From contig CP126195.1 in the NCBI GenBank assembly GCA_030272155.1, forward strand, positions 4,819,001 to 4,883,000: a stretch of 64,000 nt of DNA. Reading direction: 5' to 3'. The notes below the pieces were generated by a model. The model was given only the letters and a program-made list of their open reading frames with translations. It ran no database searches and had not been told where the DNA came from. The position numbers were made by a program, and so were the translations under genes. Below are positions 23,252 through 34,405 of the stretch, in pieces (positions within the stretch are counted from its first letter, which is position 1; every line of letters starts with the position of its first letter). The DNA comes from Tetradesmus obliquus. Its lineage: Eukaryota > Chlorophyta > Chlorophyceae > Sphaeropleales > Scenedesmaceae.

Positions 23252-24742
23252 GGGCCCAGCTGACGTGCCCACACCTGTATGATGTGCATGCAAATACACC
23301 CAGCAGATACACCCAGCAGCTGCCGTGCATGTGTGCCTGGAGCATCTGTCTTGTACGCGTTCAGTTTCAGTCCTAAAGCGTTGGCGTGCCCTTCAGCAGA
23401 TGCCGCTTGCTGCATCATGTCTTGCGTGGCCGTCAGGAAAACCTTTGGACTTGGTGATAAGCAATCAGCAACTGCAGTATGCTTTCTTGCAGCGCCTGTG
23501 GCTGTTCGCCACCAGTGCCCTGCTGCTCTGTGCTAGGCTCGCTGCTGCTATGTGTCACCTGCACAGCACTGCTTGCTCATGCAACATCTGCGAGCAGCCT
23601 TGCATTCATTCAGCTCTGGTGGCGCTGCTGGGCGTAATCTCATCACTATGTGTGAACAGTATGGTTGGGTCGCAGCAGCATTCTGTGGGTGTCCTCACCG
23701 TGCAGTCGTGCTGACGCATAGTAAGCGCGTCTTGTGATGCAGGGATCATGAGAACTGACAGGTGTTGATGAACTGTCATCAGGGTTCACGTGAAAGATGC
23801 CGGCGGTGTGACATTGTAGATACAGCAGGGCTTGTGTGCAAGCTGTTTGCTGTTATGGCGGCAAAATGTGTGATTTGTGCATAATTCGTGCATAATGCCA
23901 GGATGGTTGCACTCATAATCACTGTGGCGATTGACTGTGGCCCCATCCCGAGCAGCAGTCATCACATCTTGCAGGAACGCCTGTGCAAAGGGCGCATTCC
24001 AGACAGATGCGTCCTTGGCAGGTGCAGGCGGGGAGCCTTGTGCTTTGGCGTATGGCTGCAGGGGGGCGTGCAGTTGCTTGCAGAATGCACAGCTGTGCAG
24101 GTACTTCAGCGATGGGCCGAAAACAGTGTACATATTTTTGTGTGGAAGATGTCTGCAGTGGTGGTTTTGGCGTTTGTTTTGCGTATGGCTGCAGGGCGGG
24201 GGTGCAGGTGGTTGCCCCATGCACAAGCTGTGCGGGCACTACAGCGATCGGCCGGCAGCAATGCACATATGGCTGTGTGGGAAACGTCTGCAGTGGTGGC
24301 GTGTGTGCTTGCACATTGAATACATGTCCGGATCCGGCCGCTACAGGCCGGTTCGCACAGATAACAGTCACGTGTTGGCCTGGCTTAGGCATGTGATGCA
24401 GGTGTCTTACATCAGCTGATGTCCTTGCGGATGAGGATGACGCCTACTCTGTCTGTTCAGGTTTGTGTATTGAGTATGTTCCGGTTTTGTGATGAGGCAC
24501 ACCATACTCTTGAAACATCCAAGTGTATGGCAGATCCATCGAGGCGGTGCACGTGAAGTGTGGCGCATGAACTGCTGCAGCGCTGGGTTGTTTGTGACTC
24601 GCATGAGTGGCTGCTGGTGCTGACACTGCACCACTTTCAACATACTTGGGGCCGGCGCTTCATCAATAGGCGCTACGCCAACTCCAGCAGAACTCCGCTG
24701 AGACAGTACCAGCAGTCGCTGAAGTGTATGGTCTGGGTACTA

Positions 24743-24795
<53 letters not shown>

Positions 24796-26509
24796 GACAC
24801 TGTGGGGCCTGCAGGAGTTGGTGGTGTGTTGGTTGGTGGCATGCTTGCCAAATCTGCGTCATATAAGACCATTGTGAAGTGCCTGAAGGCTTGGGACTGT
24901 TTCTGCTGTGCATGGCTTGTGTTGTGGATGTGTGGCATGGCTGGCAGCTGCTGCCTAGGCTCAACCTTGCTCATTGCTAACACGTCTGTTGTGATGTTTT
25001 GTTGAAGCGAGGTATTGTCCGCACCCAAGGCAATCATGGTCTCGTACGCACGCTTGTGCTGCAGGCATTTTGAGAACTGACTGGAGATGTTTTCACTGTG
25101 AGGGCTGTGAAATTATGTGAATGCTATGGCGACGCAATGCTACGCAGAACCCATGGCAACATCTACCACTTGTCTGGACGCACAGGCATTTTGGCATCAG
25201 GCCCCAATTGAGTGTTGTGATGCTGGCTCTATGACATAGATACAGCAGGGCTTCTAAGACAGCTGTATTGTTTGTACAAGAGCATTGTTGGTTGGCGCAT
25301 TTCCCTCTCAGCATATTTGATTGAAATCTTGGGCGACTACACCTCAATTTGCCATTGCGCGCCGGATCACAATGTCACTACTACTGCTTAAACGTGTGCA
25401 CATGTGCGGCATGCTGCTCACCTGTGTGCGCTAATAATAACATTGCTGAGCTGTCACTGCTCCGGCAGCTGCTGTGTTCTCGGCACACGCTGAGACTGCC
25501 CGCGGGCCGCTTCTGGCCCAGCTTCACTCCTTGCTTACATGTCTGCCACAGACAAGCTGCTGAGTATCGTATGGCGCGGGCGCTTTCAGGCATGGCTGGA
25601 ACAGCTGTTCAGCAACAGCTGTCCAACAACAATTGGTTTCCTTTCTTACTGTGATAGGGGCCTGTCATCGACTCCTCGGGTTGACGGGTTGATGCACCAC
25701 ACGAGCATGATGCACCTTTTGATGCTTGCCTAGAATGGGGCTGTTTGCAACTTGTTGTGGCTTGGCTGGTGTGACCCCAGCCACACGCTGTGGTAGAGCC
25801 CTGTAGGACACCCAGTTCGGCTACCAGCATATTATTCCGCCTGGTATGCCGCGCTATGTCAGCTGCATACGAAAATTGTGTATTGTGCCTGCAGCATTCG
25901 GGTCCCAGCCTACCGGGCGCAGGCACCAGTCACTCGTTATGGAGGGTGGGACCTGCTTGGGCACCTGCAACTCTACTGGGCAGCTGCAACTGACATAGAT
26001 GGCTTTGGATTGACCTGGTTGTGTTTTGTTTTGAAGCGCAATACGACACGCGTTGTGCAAACGCTGTGCAACAGCTATGAACACGCGTACGCTAGCTTCG
26101 TAGCGAACAGTCAGTATTGACTACCACCCGCCAAGGTGACACTAGTCAGCGCTATCGCAGCGCTACCTGTGCTGATAGTTAGCGCTGGCCTTAGCGTTTG
26201 AGTAGCGGGCAATAAGCGTGGCATGTCATCATTGCGAAGATTGACTGTTACGTAGCTGCAGTAGCCTGGTATTCAACTTGCCGAAGCCAATGGTATGGAA
26301 CCAGATGTATATTCACTATATACGTAGTTTGTTTTGATGTAGAGTACGTGGATCGAAGCAGGATGTGGCAACTCCGGCCCCTATGAAACTCCTGGCAGTG
26401 TGTGTACGCCAGCAACACATGTTGAGCGGAGACCACAAAATAAACTCGAATCACATATGTGATATGGCCGCTGAGAACAAGTAGTGTCGTCTACGCTTGA
26501 CGTGCCCAG
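23252..26509. other. Gene-free region with local repeats
   Basis: No frame with family signal is seen. It holds an imperfect tandem duplication (24048-24313), a (CTG)15 tract at 24749-24793 and TG-rich DNA. The last ~250 bp upstream of 26510 resemble the upstream regions of the other two membrane-protein copies in patches. Confidence 0.45.
24048..24313. repeat. Two-unit tandem duplication, 133-bp period
   Basis: GCGTATGGCTGCAGGG begins both units (24048 and 24181). GTCTGCAGTGGTGG, GCACA/GCACATA and GCGAT...GGCC recur at matching offsets with about a quarter of bases changed. Confidence 0.75.
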
Positions 26510-27976
26510 ATGCCTGAGGTACACCCCGAGGGCGTTGTGCGTATGGGGCTGCTGCTGCACCTTGGGAGCCTGGAAGATGAGTTCTACGCCAGCTCCGAGT
26601 GCCTCAGGTGAAGATCGCAACCTGTCTCTGTCCTTGCTGCATCGCGGCATGGCAGCAGCAGCAGCAGCAGCCCATCACTGCAGCAGCAGTTCAACGCTGC
26701 AGCACAGTACCCAATGGCACAGCCTCTTTTCGCCGTTCGGCAGATTCCACACAGCATACAAAGAGCAATCAACAAAAGCCGTTGGCTTGACTAAAGACAC
26801 TCAGTTTTGCTGTCACAGCGGCTCACTGCACAGTGCACACCCAATGTGCTAGGCTCGAAAGCATGTCGGCAGGCTGTGCTGCTGTTGCAGGCAGTCACCA
26901 GCATCCACAAAACCATCTGCTTCGCACCTCAAGACCACATAGTACACAATTGCTCTGCAACGGCTGCCGCTCGCTTTGGGTGCTTTCCTGCAAATGTCCG
27001 GATGCGTCATCTTCCCTGCAGGGTCTACACGCGCTGGGATGCACTGGCACTGCTGTATGCAGTGTTCCTGAACTTCACACTGCTGCGCGCGCTGCGGCCG
27101 CACCTGCTCAACCCCGCGCTGTGGCACCTTACAGTGCAGTTTGCACTTTACTTTGTGACAGCCGCAGCGCAGCTGCTGCTGCTGTGGCGTCACCCGCAGC
27201 GTCACCAGCGTCACCGCATGCGCATCATCGCAGCACACCGGCTGGTGCGGCTGGCGTTCACGGGACTGGTAGCAACAGCAAACAGGCAGCAGCACGCGCC
27301 GACAGTGCAAGGCACACTCACCAGCAGCAGCGGCGGCACTTTCCTGGTGACTGGGTTCCCTTGGCTCAAGCTGCTGCGCAGTGTGCTGGTAGTCCCTTTA
27401 GTGGCAATGGCACCTTCCAACTTTGTGTTGCCAATACGGTATGCCATCCCTTGCCAGCTGCTTACCCTGGTGTTCATGCTGCGCTTGTGCCGCCTGCAGC
27501 ACTGCAGCTTGACGCGGCTGCCTGAGCTGCATGATCTGCTGCAGCAGGCGTGTAATGCAATTGGCACCGTTATGCATTGGGGGAGCTTGTTATGGCGAGG
27601 CAGCGCCACCCCTGCACTGGCAGCAGGCGAAGTTGGGGTGTGGAGTGCTCCCGCGCAGCAGGTGTGCAACAGCAGCGCTGGTGCGTCGCTGGTGCTGTCG
27701 ATGTATGCGAATGTGCTGCTGGTGGTGCTGGTGCCATGCTTCCTGCATTACAGCATTGAGCGCTCTCTCAAGCGCAGCTTTCTGAAGTCAAAGCAGGGGC
27801 CGGCAGCAGCAGTAGCAGCTGGCCCAGTGACTGCAGAGGAAGTGCAGTTTAAAGCTGAATCAAAGCAGCCATTGGTGACATTGTTGGGTACTGCGCTCTT
27901 GATTGTGACTGCATGTTTGGCGTCGTGGCATGCATGCTCAGCTGCTGCCGCGCGCATGCAGCACACGTGCGGCTGA
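26510..27976 (+). CDS. Multi-pass membrane protein, orphan family copy 2
   Basis: Exon 1 (26510-26607, MPEVHPEGVVRMGLLLHLGS, LEDEFYASSECL) joins exon 2 (27022-27976, VYTRWDALALLYAVFLN) in the same phase as copy 1, giving 350 residues. Segments match copy 1 throughout: VVTAAAQLLLLWRHPQRHQR becomes FVTAAAQLLLLWRHPQRHQR, and the C-terminal LSMYANVLLVVLVPCFL and TACLASWHAC are shared. The linker before the last segment (KQGPAAAVAAGPVTAEEVQF) differs most. The frame is intact, so this copy is likely functional. Function unknown. Confidence 0.78.
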
Positions 27977-30900
27977 TGGCGTCAGCTAAGGCTGTAGCAT
28001 CAAGATGATTTGCTCGGGGGTGAAGTCAGAGGCTGGTTTGCATATGCGGTTTCGACTCTGCGTGAAGTTTTCGTGTTGGTCCCTTGTTTGTGCTGCATTA
28101 GCAACTATAGGCAGGTTGCACGCCCTTTGTTGAGCTACAGGCGAGTTGAGAGATGTGGTGATGGTGGGGCTCATGCTGAGTTTCAAACTCTGGATTTCAA
28201 ACTGTGTCCATGTTCACTGGGTAATGCATTTCGGAGGACCCTGTCAATGGCTGTTGCGCGAGTTTTGCACGGTGTCTCTGCGTGTATGTGATCGGCCATG
28301 TCTGGGTGTTTGTCAGGGCTGACTGACAGGGAGACGGGAACACTTGGCTGCACAGTGTCATGTCAATGGAGGTCTTCAGAGCATGTACATGCTGCCAACA
28401 TGGTTGCATTAAGTTGCATTGTCACTCTGCGACTCATGGCCTGAGGCTTGTGCCACAGCTAAATGGGTGCATGCTGCTGCTGCTGCTGCTGCTGCTGCTG
28501 TGCTGTTGTGAGGTTGAGGCAGCAATATGGTGGGCGGGAGTTCTGAGCTTTGCGTCCGCACCTACAGTGCGCATTTGAATCTGCAAGGCGGTGTTTTTTT
28601 ACATGTGTGCATTGTATGGTTTGCCAACTCCTCTGGGATGCAACATGGGGCCCAATTTGTGGGTGCGTTGAGCAACTGCACAAAACACGGGTGCATAGGA
28701 ACGAGTGGTGACATCTTGGCAAGGTGCATGTTATCATATGCTCTGGTATTGACAGCTGGTCTGTTCCTGTTTCTCCCTGCCACTGTGTCTGCTGTTCCCT
28801 AGCCTTCATTGTGGTCTTGCAGTTCCTAAAATGGTATTCTTTGCTCATGGGTGAACATTGCGGTGGTATGTGCACCAGCAGAGTTACAGCTCTATGGCTT
28901 TGGGGCCTGTGTCTGGCCGCAGCCGTTGACCAAACATCTTGTCAGCCGACACAGCAGCAGCTGTTGCAGCATCTGAAACCACAGCCCAGAGGTGTTGCAT
29001 TCAAAACAGAGCACACAGGGTGTGCATGCTGCACTTGTTTCGGAGCACAGTGCATTGTTATATCTTGCAGAACTGCTGACTTTGTTTATCAGCTTTGGGC
29101 TTCTCCTCGTGATAGGCGACTGTACATGATTTGTTTACCTGAGTCCCCGCGTGCTGAAGCAGTCGATTGATGAGTCGCAAGATGCCTCGCATGCTTGTAC
29201 AGTACAGTACAGGGGCAGCCAGCGCCTTGCAAGAGCCACATGTGGCGGCAGGTGGAACACTCAGTAGGCTACTTATTGTGGCAGCACTTCATGTGTTTGA
29301 AATATGCAAGTGTGTGATGGCAGGAGCTTGAAAGTCGTGCTTGCAACAGCTGCATGCATGGCGGCTGCTGCCATGATGCTAACCATAGCACACCGAATGT
29401 GTGTATACCACATGGCTGGATACGAAATTTGAATTTATTACAGAGCAGATGATGATGTGTGTGTGTAATACCACGCTGCGCGATATCCAACCACTCTGCA
29501 CATGTATGTTCGTGTTGAAATCATGGCCACACAGTGGCACAGATATCAAGATGCTCTGCAGGGATGTACCACTGGCTTTGTTACCTTGTGGCGTTAGACG
29601 GCCACACCGTCTGCACATGCGTGAACAGCAACAAAGCAGGAGCGGCGCCGGCTGGTCCCCTGGGCATTGCAAGCGTCAGGCTTGGGCCTGCGGCTGTCCC
29701 ACAATTGTGGCATACTAGCTGGGAATATTCCAAGGGTATATTTTGATACCCAGCAAGGGACTATGCCACCTAGTTGTAGCTTTGCAGCTGATCTGTTCAA
29801 GCAGCGTATCGGCTTTTAAACAAAATACTACGGAAGCACCGATCAAATCAAGCTCACATAGACGTGCCCAGCAAGCTTGTCAGGCAGCCAGCAATGGCTG
29901 ACATGCAGCTGCGCTATGCCACAAATGCCACATGTACAGCTGCATACTGACTGCCATTGGCTGCCTGGCTGCATCACTGCATGGCTCCAGCCGTAGCTAA
30001 GGCTGTCTCACCCTGCTTATCCCCGCTGCCTGCATGCTATTTTATCCGCCACTGCCAACACGACTGCCTCCATCACGTCGACAAGTCGCAGCAGCTGCAA
30101 AGTGACGCACAGTGCCTGAAACACCGTGCGTGTGTGTGCACTGGCAGCAAATCTGGTGACAGAATGTGCATGATTACATGGCTGCGCTTGGGTTTTTATG
30201 TTACCAGGGGGAGCGAAATTCTACTGGCTGGCCATACACAGCAACAAAGCAAATCTGACTGCCGGAGGCCTACGGCACTGCCGTCACCAGCAAGACACAC
30301 AAACACCCCTATACAGGAGGTGCCCAGCCCGGGCCAAAAAATAAGCAGAGGAGTTGAGCCCCCCCCCTTGGTGTGCTATAGCTCAATTGCATGCTGCACA
30401 CACCCGACCAACACTCAGTGCCGGCTGCGCTTGGTTCGCCTGCAGCCCACATGCCATGTGACGCTTGTCATGCGGGTCCCGCCAAGCAATGCACATTGTG
30501 TGCACCAGCCCCCTTGCGGTTGAAATGAACCAACAACAGGCTGTTTAAAATGCGCGCGCAGCGGGCGGCCAGCTGCCACAAACTCAGCAGCTGCAGCCGC
30601 ACAGCACGTGCAACATATCTGTGCAGGGCACATGTGCCACTGTCCTGCCACACTTGCAACTCATACAGACATGTGCAGTACAGTATGATCTCAGTCCGCG
30701 TGATCTAGACGCGCATCCGGTGTGATGCAGTAACATGCTGGTAAGCATTGGAGGGGGCAGATAATGAAAATCCCAGCATCTTTTCTGTTGTGCAGCACAA
30801 GGCCACAGAGCACCTGCCTATAGCTATGCCCGAGCAACGCCCCACATGCCGAGTTCTTGCGTGTTAACCCTGCGCTGCGTGTTCTACACAGCTGCTCATC

Positions 30901-31092
30901 ATCCAATATATAATCGGGCCCAGCCCACAGTCCAAATCACACCTGACTCGGCAACCCATGCAGTGCACAGAGGTGTCACACAAGCACCATGTGGCACTTT
31001 GTATGAACAGAGGCACTGCAGAAGTGCACTCCCCCAACCACACTGCACAAGCAGCCTCATAACAGCCCATAATAGCACATAACAGCACAGCT

Positions 31093-31137
<45 letters not shown>

Positions 31138-32339
31138 GTTCAGCGGCGATACTACTGTCAAAAGTTTCAGCGCATAATCACACCGGGTCAAGCCAGCTGA
31201 TGCGGCCAGGTCAACAGCTTGTGCATGCTTGAATGTACATGAAGACCTCCAATGACAAGACATGTTGATGCAGCAGCATCTGCCCATGTATGTAATATAT
31301 ATCTCGCAACAACCGGCCCCTGTCAAACACCCACACATGCAATCCCTCTGTTCACATGCACACATACCTTGTCACAAAGTTTCACGGTACAGTTGGGGGC
31401 CCAAATTGAACAACAGCCACCACCAACTTCGAGAGGAGGCGCACACACTAATTTGATCATGTGTTCATGAACTCAATGTGGACTCAACTTTGAGTCAACT
31501 CTGACAACAGCTCAACTTGCCGGTAGCTGAGCAAAGCCCCTGCAATCCGCCCACAGCTTGCTCTGCAGCACGCACAAGGGGCTAGGCAGTTGCGCCAGTC
31601 AGCACCCAAAGCGGCATCGCAGAAAAGCAACACTTGCCCACCGGATCAATTGCCGTTAACAGTGTCAACGAGCGTGCACAGGCACCACAGCAAGCTATCT
31701 GACGTCCTGCACAAAGTCTGAGCCAACTGCGGCTTGCGTAGCCTGCAGGGAAGCCGCATGAAATTTGTTTTGGAAGGGCTGCAGGACAACAGCGCAGTTC
31801 AGTCCAGACAGAGTGCAAACACAGCAGGCACCCTGTTCTATGTATCGGTGCCATGCATGGCTGTAATATGATGCTGGAAAGCAACACAAAGTGTGCATCA
31901 GAGCAACGCATGCCATCAACCGCACAGTGAGGACACCCAAACCATGCTGCTACAGCATAACAGTAGATCGATAGGCCCAGCAAGACCCATCAGAAATAAG
32001 TAAATACGGGCTTGCCGGCATTACAGGAGCAACCATTGCTACGCAGGTGACTGACAGCAGCCAGACTAGCAAGAAGCGGCAAAAGCGGCAGTGGTGCACA
32101 ACCGCAGGTGCTGCAAGGAAACAAACTGCCACCGCAAGTTGGCCCACACCAATTCCGATGTTTCACGACAACCACGGATGGCATGATGCACCAATCAGCA
32201 TCAACAAAAGGTCACAGCAATACTCCGAAACAACATTGGATGTCTCCAATGCGAATGCTGCAGGCACACACGCGCACCAGCTGCTGGTTGTGCCTGCCTC
32301 AAGCACAACAATGTGAGTTGAATTCCTCAGCTGAGGCCG
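27977..32339. other. 4.4-kb gene-free region
   Basis: Both strands have only short unrelated frames. Notable content is a (CTG)9 tract near 28474-28500, a (CAG)14 tract at 31093-31134 and a C-run near 30360. I see no gene, tRNA or transposon end. Confidence 0.45.
31093..31134 (+). repeat. (CAG)14 tract
   Basis: Fourteen perfect CAG units in gene-free DNA. Confidence 0.85.
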
Positions 32340-33286
32340 TCAGCCGCATGTGTGCTGCATGTGCGCGGCAGCAGCTATGCATGCATGCCATGACGCCAAG
32401 CATGCAGTCATGATCAACAGCACAGTACACAGCAGCGTCATCAACGGCTGCTTCGATTCAGTTTTGAACTTTGCGTCCTGCGCAGTTGCAGGCGTTGCTG
32501 CTGCTGCTGCTGATCCCTGCTGCTGCCTGGCACTCGGCCCTTGCTTCTGTTCCAGGAAGCTGCGCTTCAAAGAGCGCTCGATACCGTACTGCAAAAAGCT
32601 CGGCACCAAAACAACGAGCAGCACGTTTGCATACATCGACAGCACCAGCGACGCACCAACGCTGCTGCCACAGACCTGCTGCATAGGAGCGCTCTCCCTC
32701 CCCACCTCGCCTGCTGCCAATGCAGAGGTAGCACTGCCTCGCCATAGCAGCAAGCTGCCCCAATGCAAAGCAGTGCCAAATGCGCTGCATGCCTGCTGCA
32801 GCAGATCATGCAGCTCTGGCAGCTGTGCTAAGGTGCAGTGCTGCAGCCGGCACATGCGCAGTATGAACACCAGGGTCAGCAGCTGGCAAGGGATAGCATA
32901 CCGCACCGGAAGCACAAAGTTGGAAGGCGCCATGGCCACTAAAGGGACCAGAACTACGCTGCGCAGTAGCTTGAGCCAGGGGTACCCAGTCACAAGGAAT
33001 GTGCCGCCGCTGCTGCTGGTGAGGGTGCTTTGAACAGCGTTGGACTGCTGCTGGTTGCTTGCTGCTGCTGACAGCCCTGTGAGCACCAGCCGCAGCAGCC
33101 GGTGTGCAGCAATGATGCCCATGCGGTGACGCTGGTGACGCTGCGGGTGACGCCACAGCAGCAGCAGCTGGGCTGCTGCTGTCACACCGTATATTGCAAC
33201 CCCAGCGCATCCCATCGCGTGTAGACCCTGCAGGTGACAAGGCACACAGCTGAGTTTGCAATACAGCGGCCAGAGCGGAACAACAG

Positions 33287-33330
33287 ATACCTTACACAGT
33301 ATACCTTACACAGTATACCTTACACGGTAT
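33287..33330. repeat. 14-bp tandem repeat (ATACCTTACACAGT x3)
   Basis: Three near-identical units in the intron of membrane-protein copy 3. Confidence 0.85.
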
Positions 33331-33405
33331 ACAGGCTATGAATGCTGTTTGAGCACTGCTGCTAAACAGTGATAAAAGCTGTGCCAACAGACATCTTTGC
33401 TGCTT

Positions 33406-33407
<2 letters not shown>

Positions 33408-33476
<69 letters not shown>
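33408..33476 (-). repeat. (CAG)23 on minus strand in intron of membrane-protein copy 3
   Basis: It occupies the same place in the intron as the 21-unit tract of copy 1, so the tract predates the duplication and has stayed long in both. Confidence 0.9.
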
Positions 33477-33477
<1 letters not shown>

Positions 33478-33614
33478 GCCAAGGCGAAGCAAGGGCAGAC
33501 AGAGTTGCCTTCGCACCTGAGGCAACCGGGGCTGGCATAGAACTCATTTTCCAGGCTTCCAAGGTGCAGCAGTAGCCCCATACGCCCAACGTCTTCGTTT
33601 TGTACCTCCGACAT

Positions 33615-34405
33615 CTGAGTATGTGAAGGCCCCACGATACTACTTGGTTCGTGCCGTTTCATCCATCCGCATATCATGCATGACTTCAGCGTAACAAATG
33701 TTGCTGGGGTATACAGCAGTCGCACAGGCCCGGAGTGAGCAAACTTGCAATTTCACACACCAGTGGGCACAACTGCACGGCATCAGAAAGCACTAGAATG
33801 TCCCAGCAAAACCGCTTGGTGTGCACGCGACATCACAGACTTGTCGAGGTCAGCGTCAGGCTGGCAAATGTCTGCACGTGTCACTGTGTCAGTGACACAT
33901 GGCATGCTTAGTGACAGCACAAGGCCCAGCATGTGACTGTACAACACCTCACGTGCGCCAACATGTGTTGACAAGCACGCTCGTACAGCACTTGTCATGC
34001 TGGCACGCCTTCCATTCACAATGCTGCCACTGCTGCTGCCGCTGCTGCTGCAGGTGGTGCTGGTGCTGTTGGTGCTGCTTCTGCTACTGCGCCGCGCCGG
34101 GCCGTTGCCACCCATATTGCGCTCTTCAGCCAAAATCAGATTACCGCCAAGGCGCACCAAATAACCAGCTATCAGAGCACAGCGTTTACACCACAAAACA
34201 CGCCCGCATACATTTGCTTTACGACAAAGCTGAAAACTCTCGTCAGCAAGCATGCAGAGTTGCACTGTGTCAAAGTGCAGCAGTGAAACTTGCACGACGC
34301 CAGCAGCCACCACGACCGTGAGCGCCACACAACCACACAGCCTGCTAGCAGCCCAACTCAACGTAACGACCTTGCCACAGTAACATATGCTCCTGCTGTT
34401 GTTGC
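33615..34405. other. Spacer between LRR copy 2 and membrane-protein copy 3
   Basis: About 790 bp, close to the 834 bp between LRR copy 1 and membrane-protein copy 1. It shares with that spacer, inverted, a block reading GGGCCTGTGCGACTGCTGTA on the minus strand. A 219-codon minus frame over 33783-34442 shows no family signal. Confidence 0.6.

Larger units (their letters stand above)
32340..33614 (-). pseudogene. Membrane-protein family copy 3, 5' deletion and frameshift
   Basis: Exon 1 is intact (33614-33517, MSEVQNEDVGRMGLLLHLGS, LENEFYASPGCL) with the same GTGCGA donor as copy 1. The exon 2 acceptor near 33230 and VYTRWDALG are kept, but a net 91-bp deletion removes the first hydrophobic segment and shifts the frame into the remaining homologous region (VTAAAQLLLLWRHPQRHQRH onward), which then stays open to the stop at 32340 with the shared ending MQHTCG. 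A protein could start at the ATG near 33245, but it would lack exon 1. Orientation is opposite to copies 1 and 2. Confidence 0.7.
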
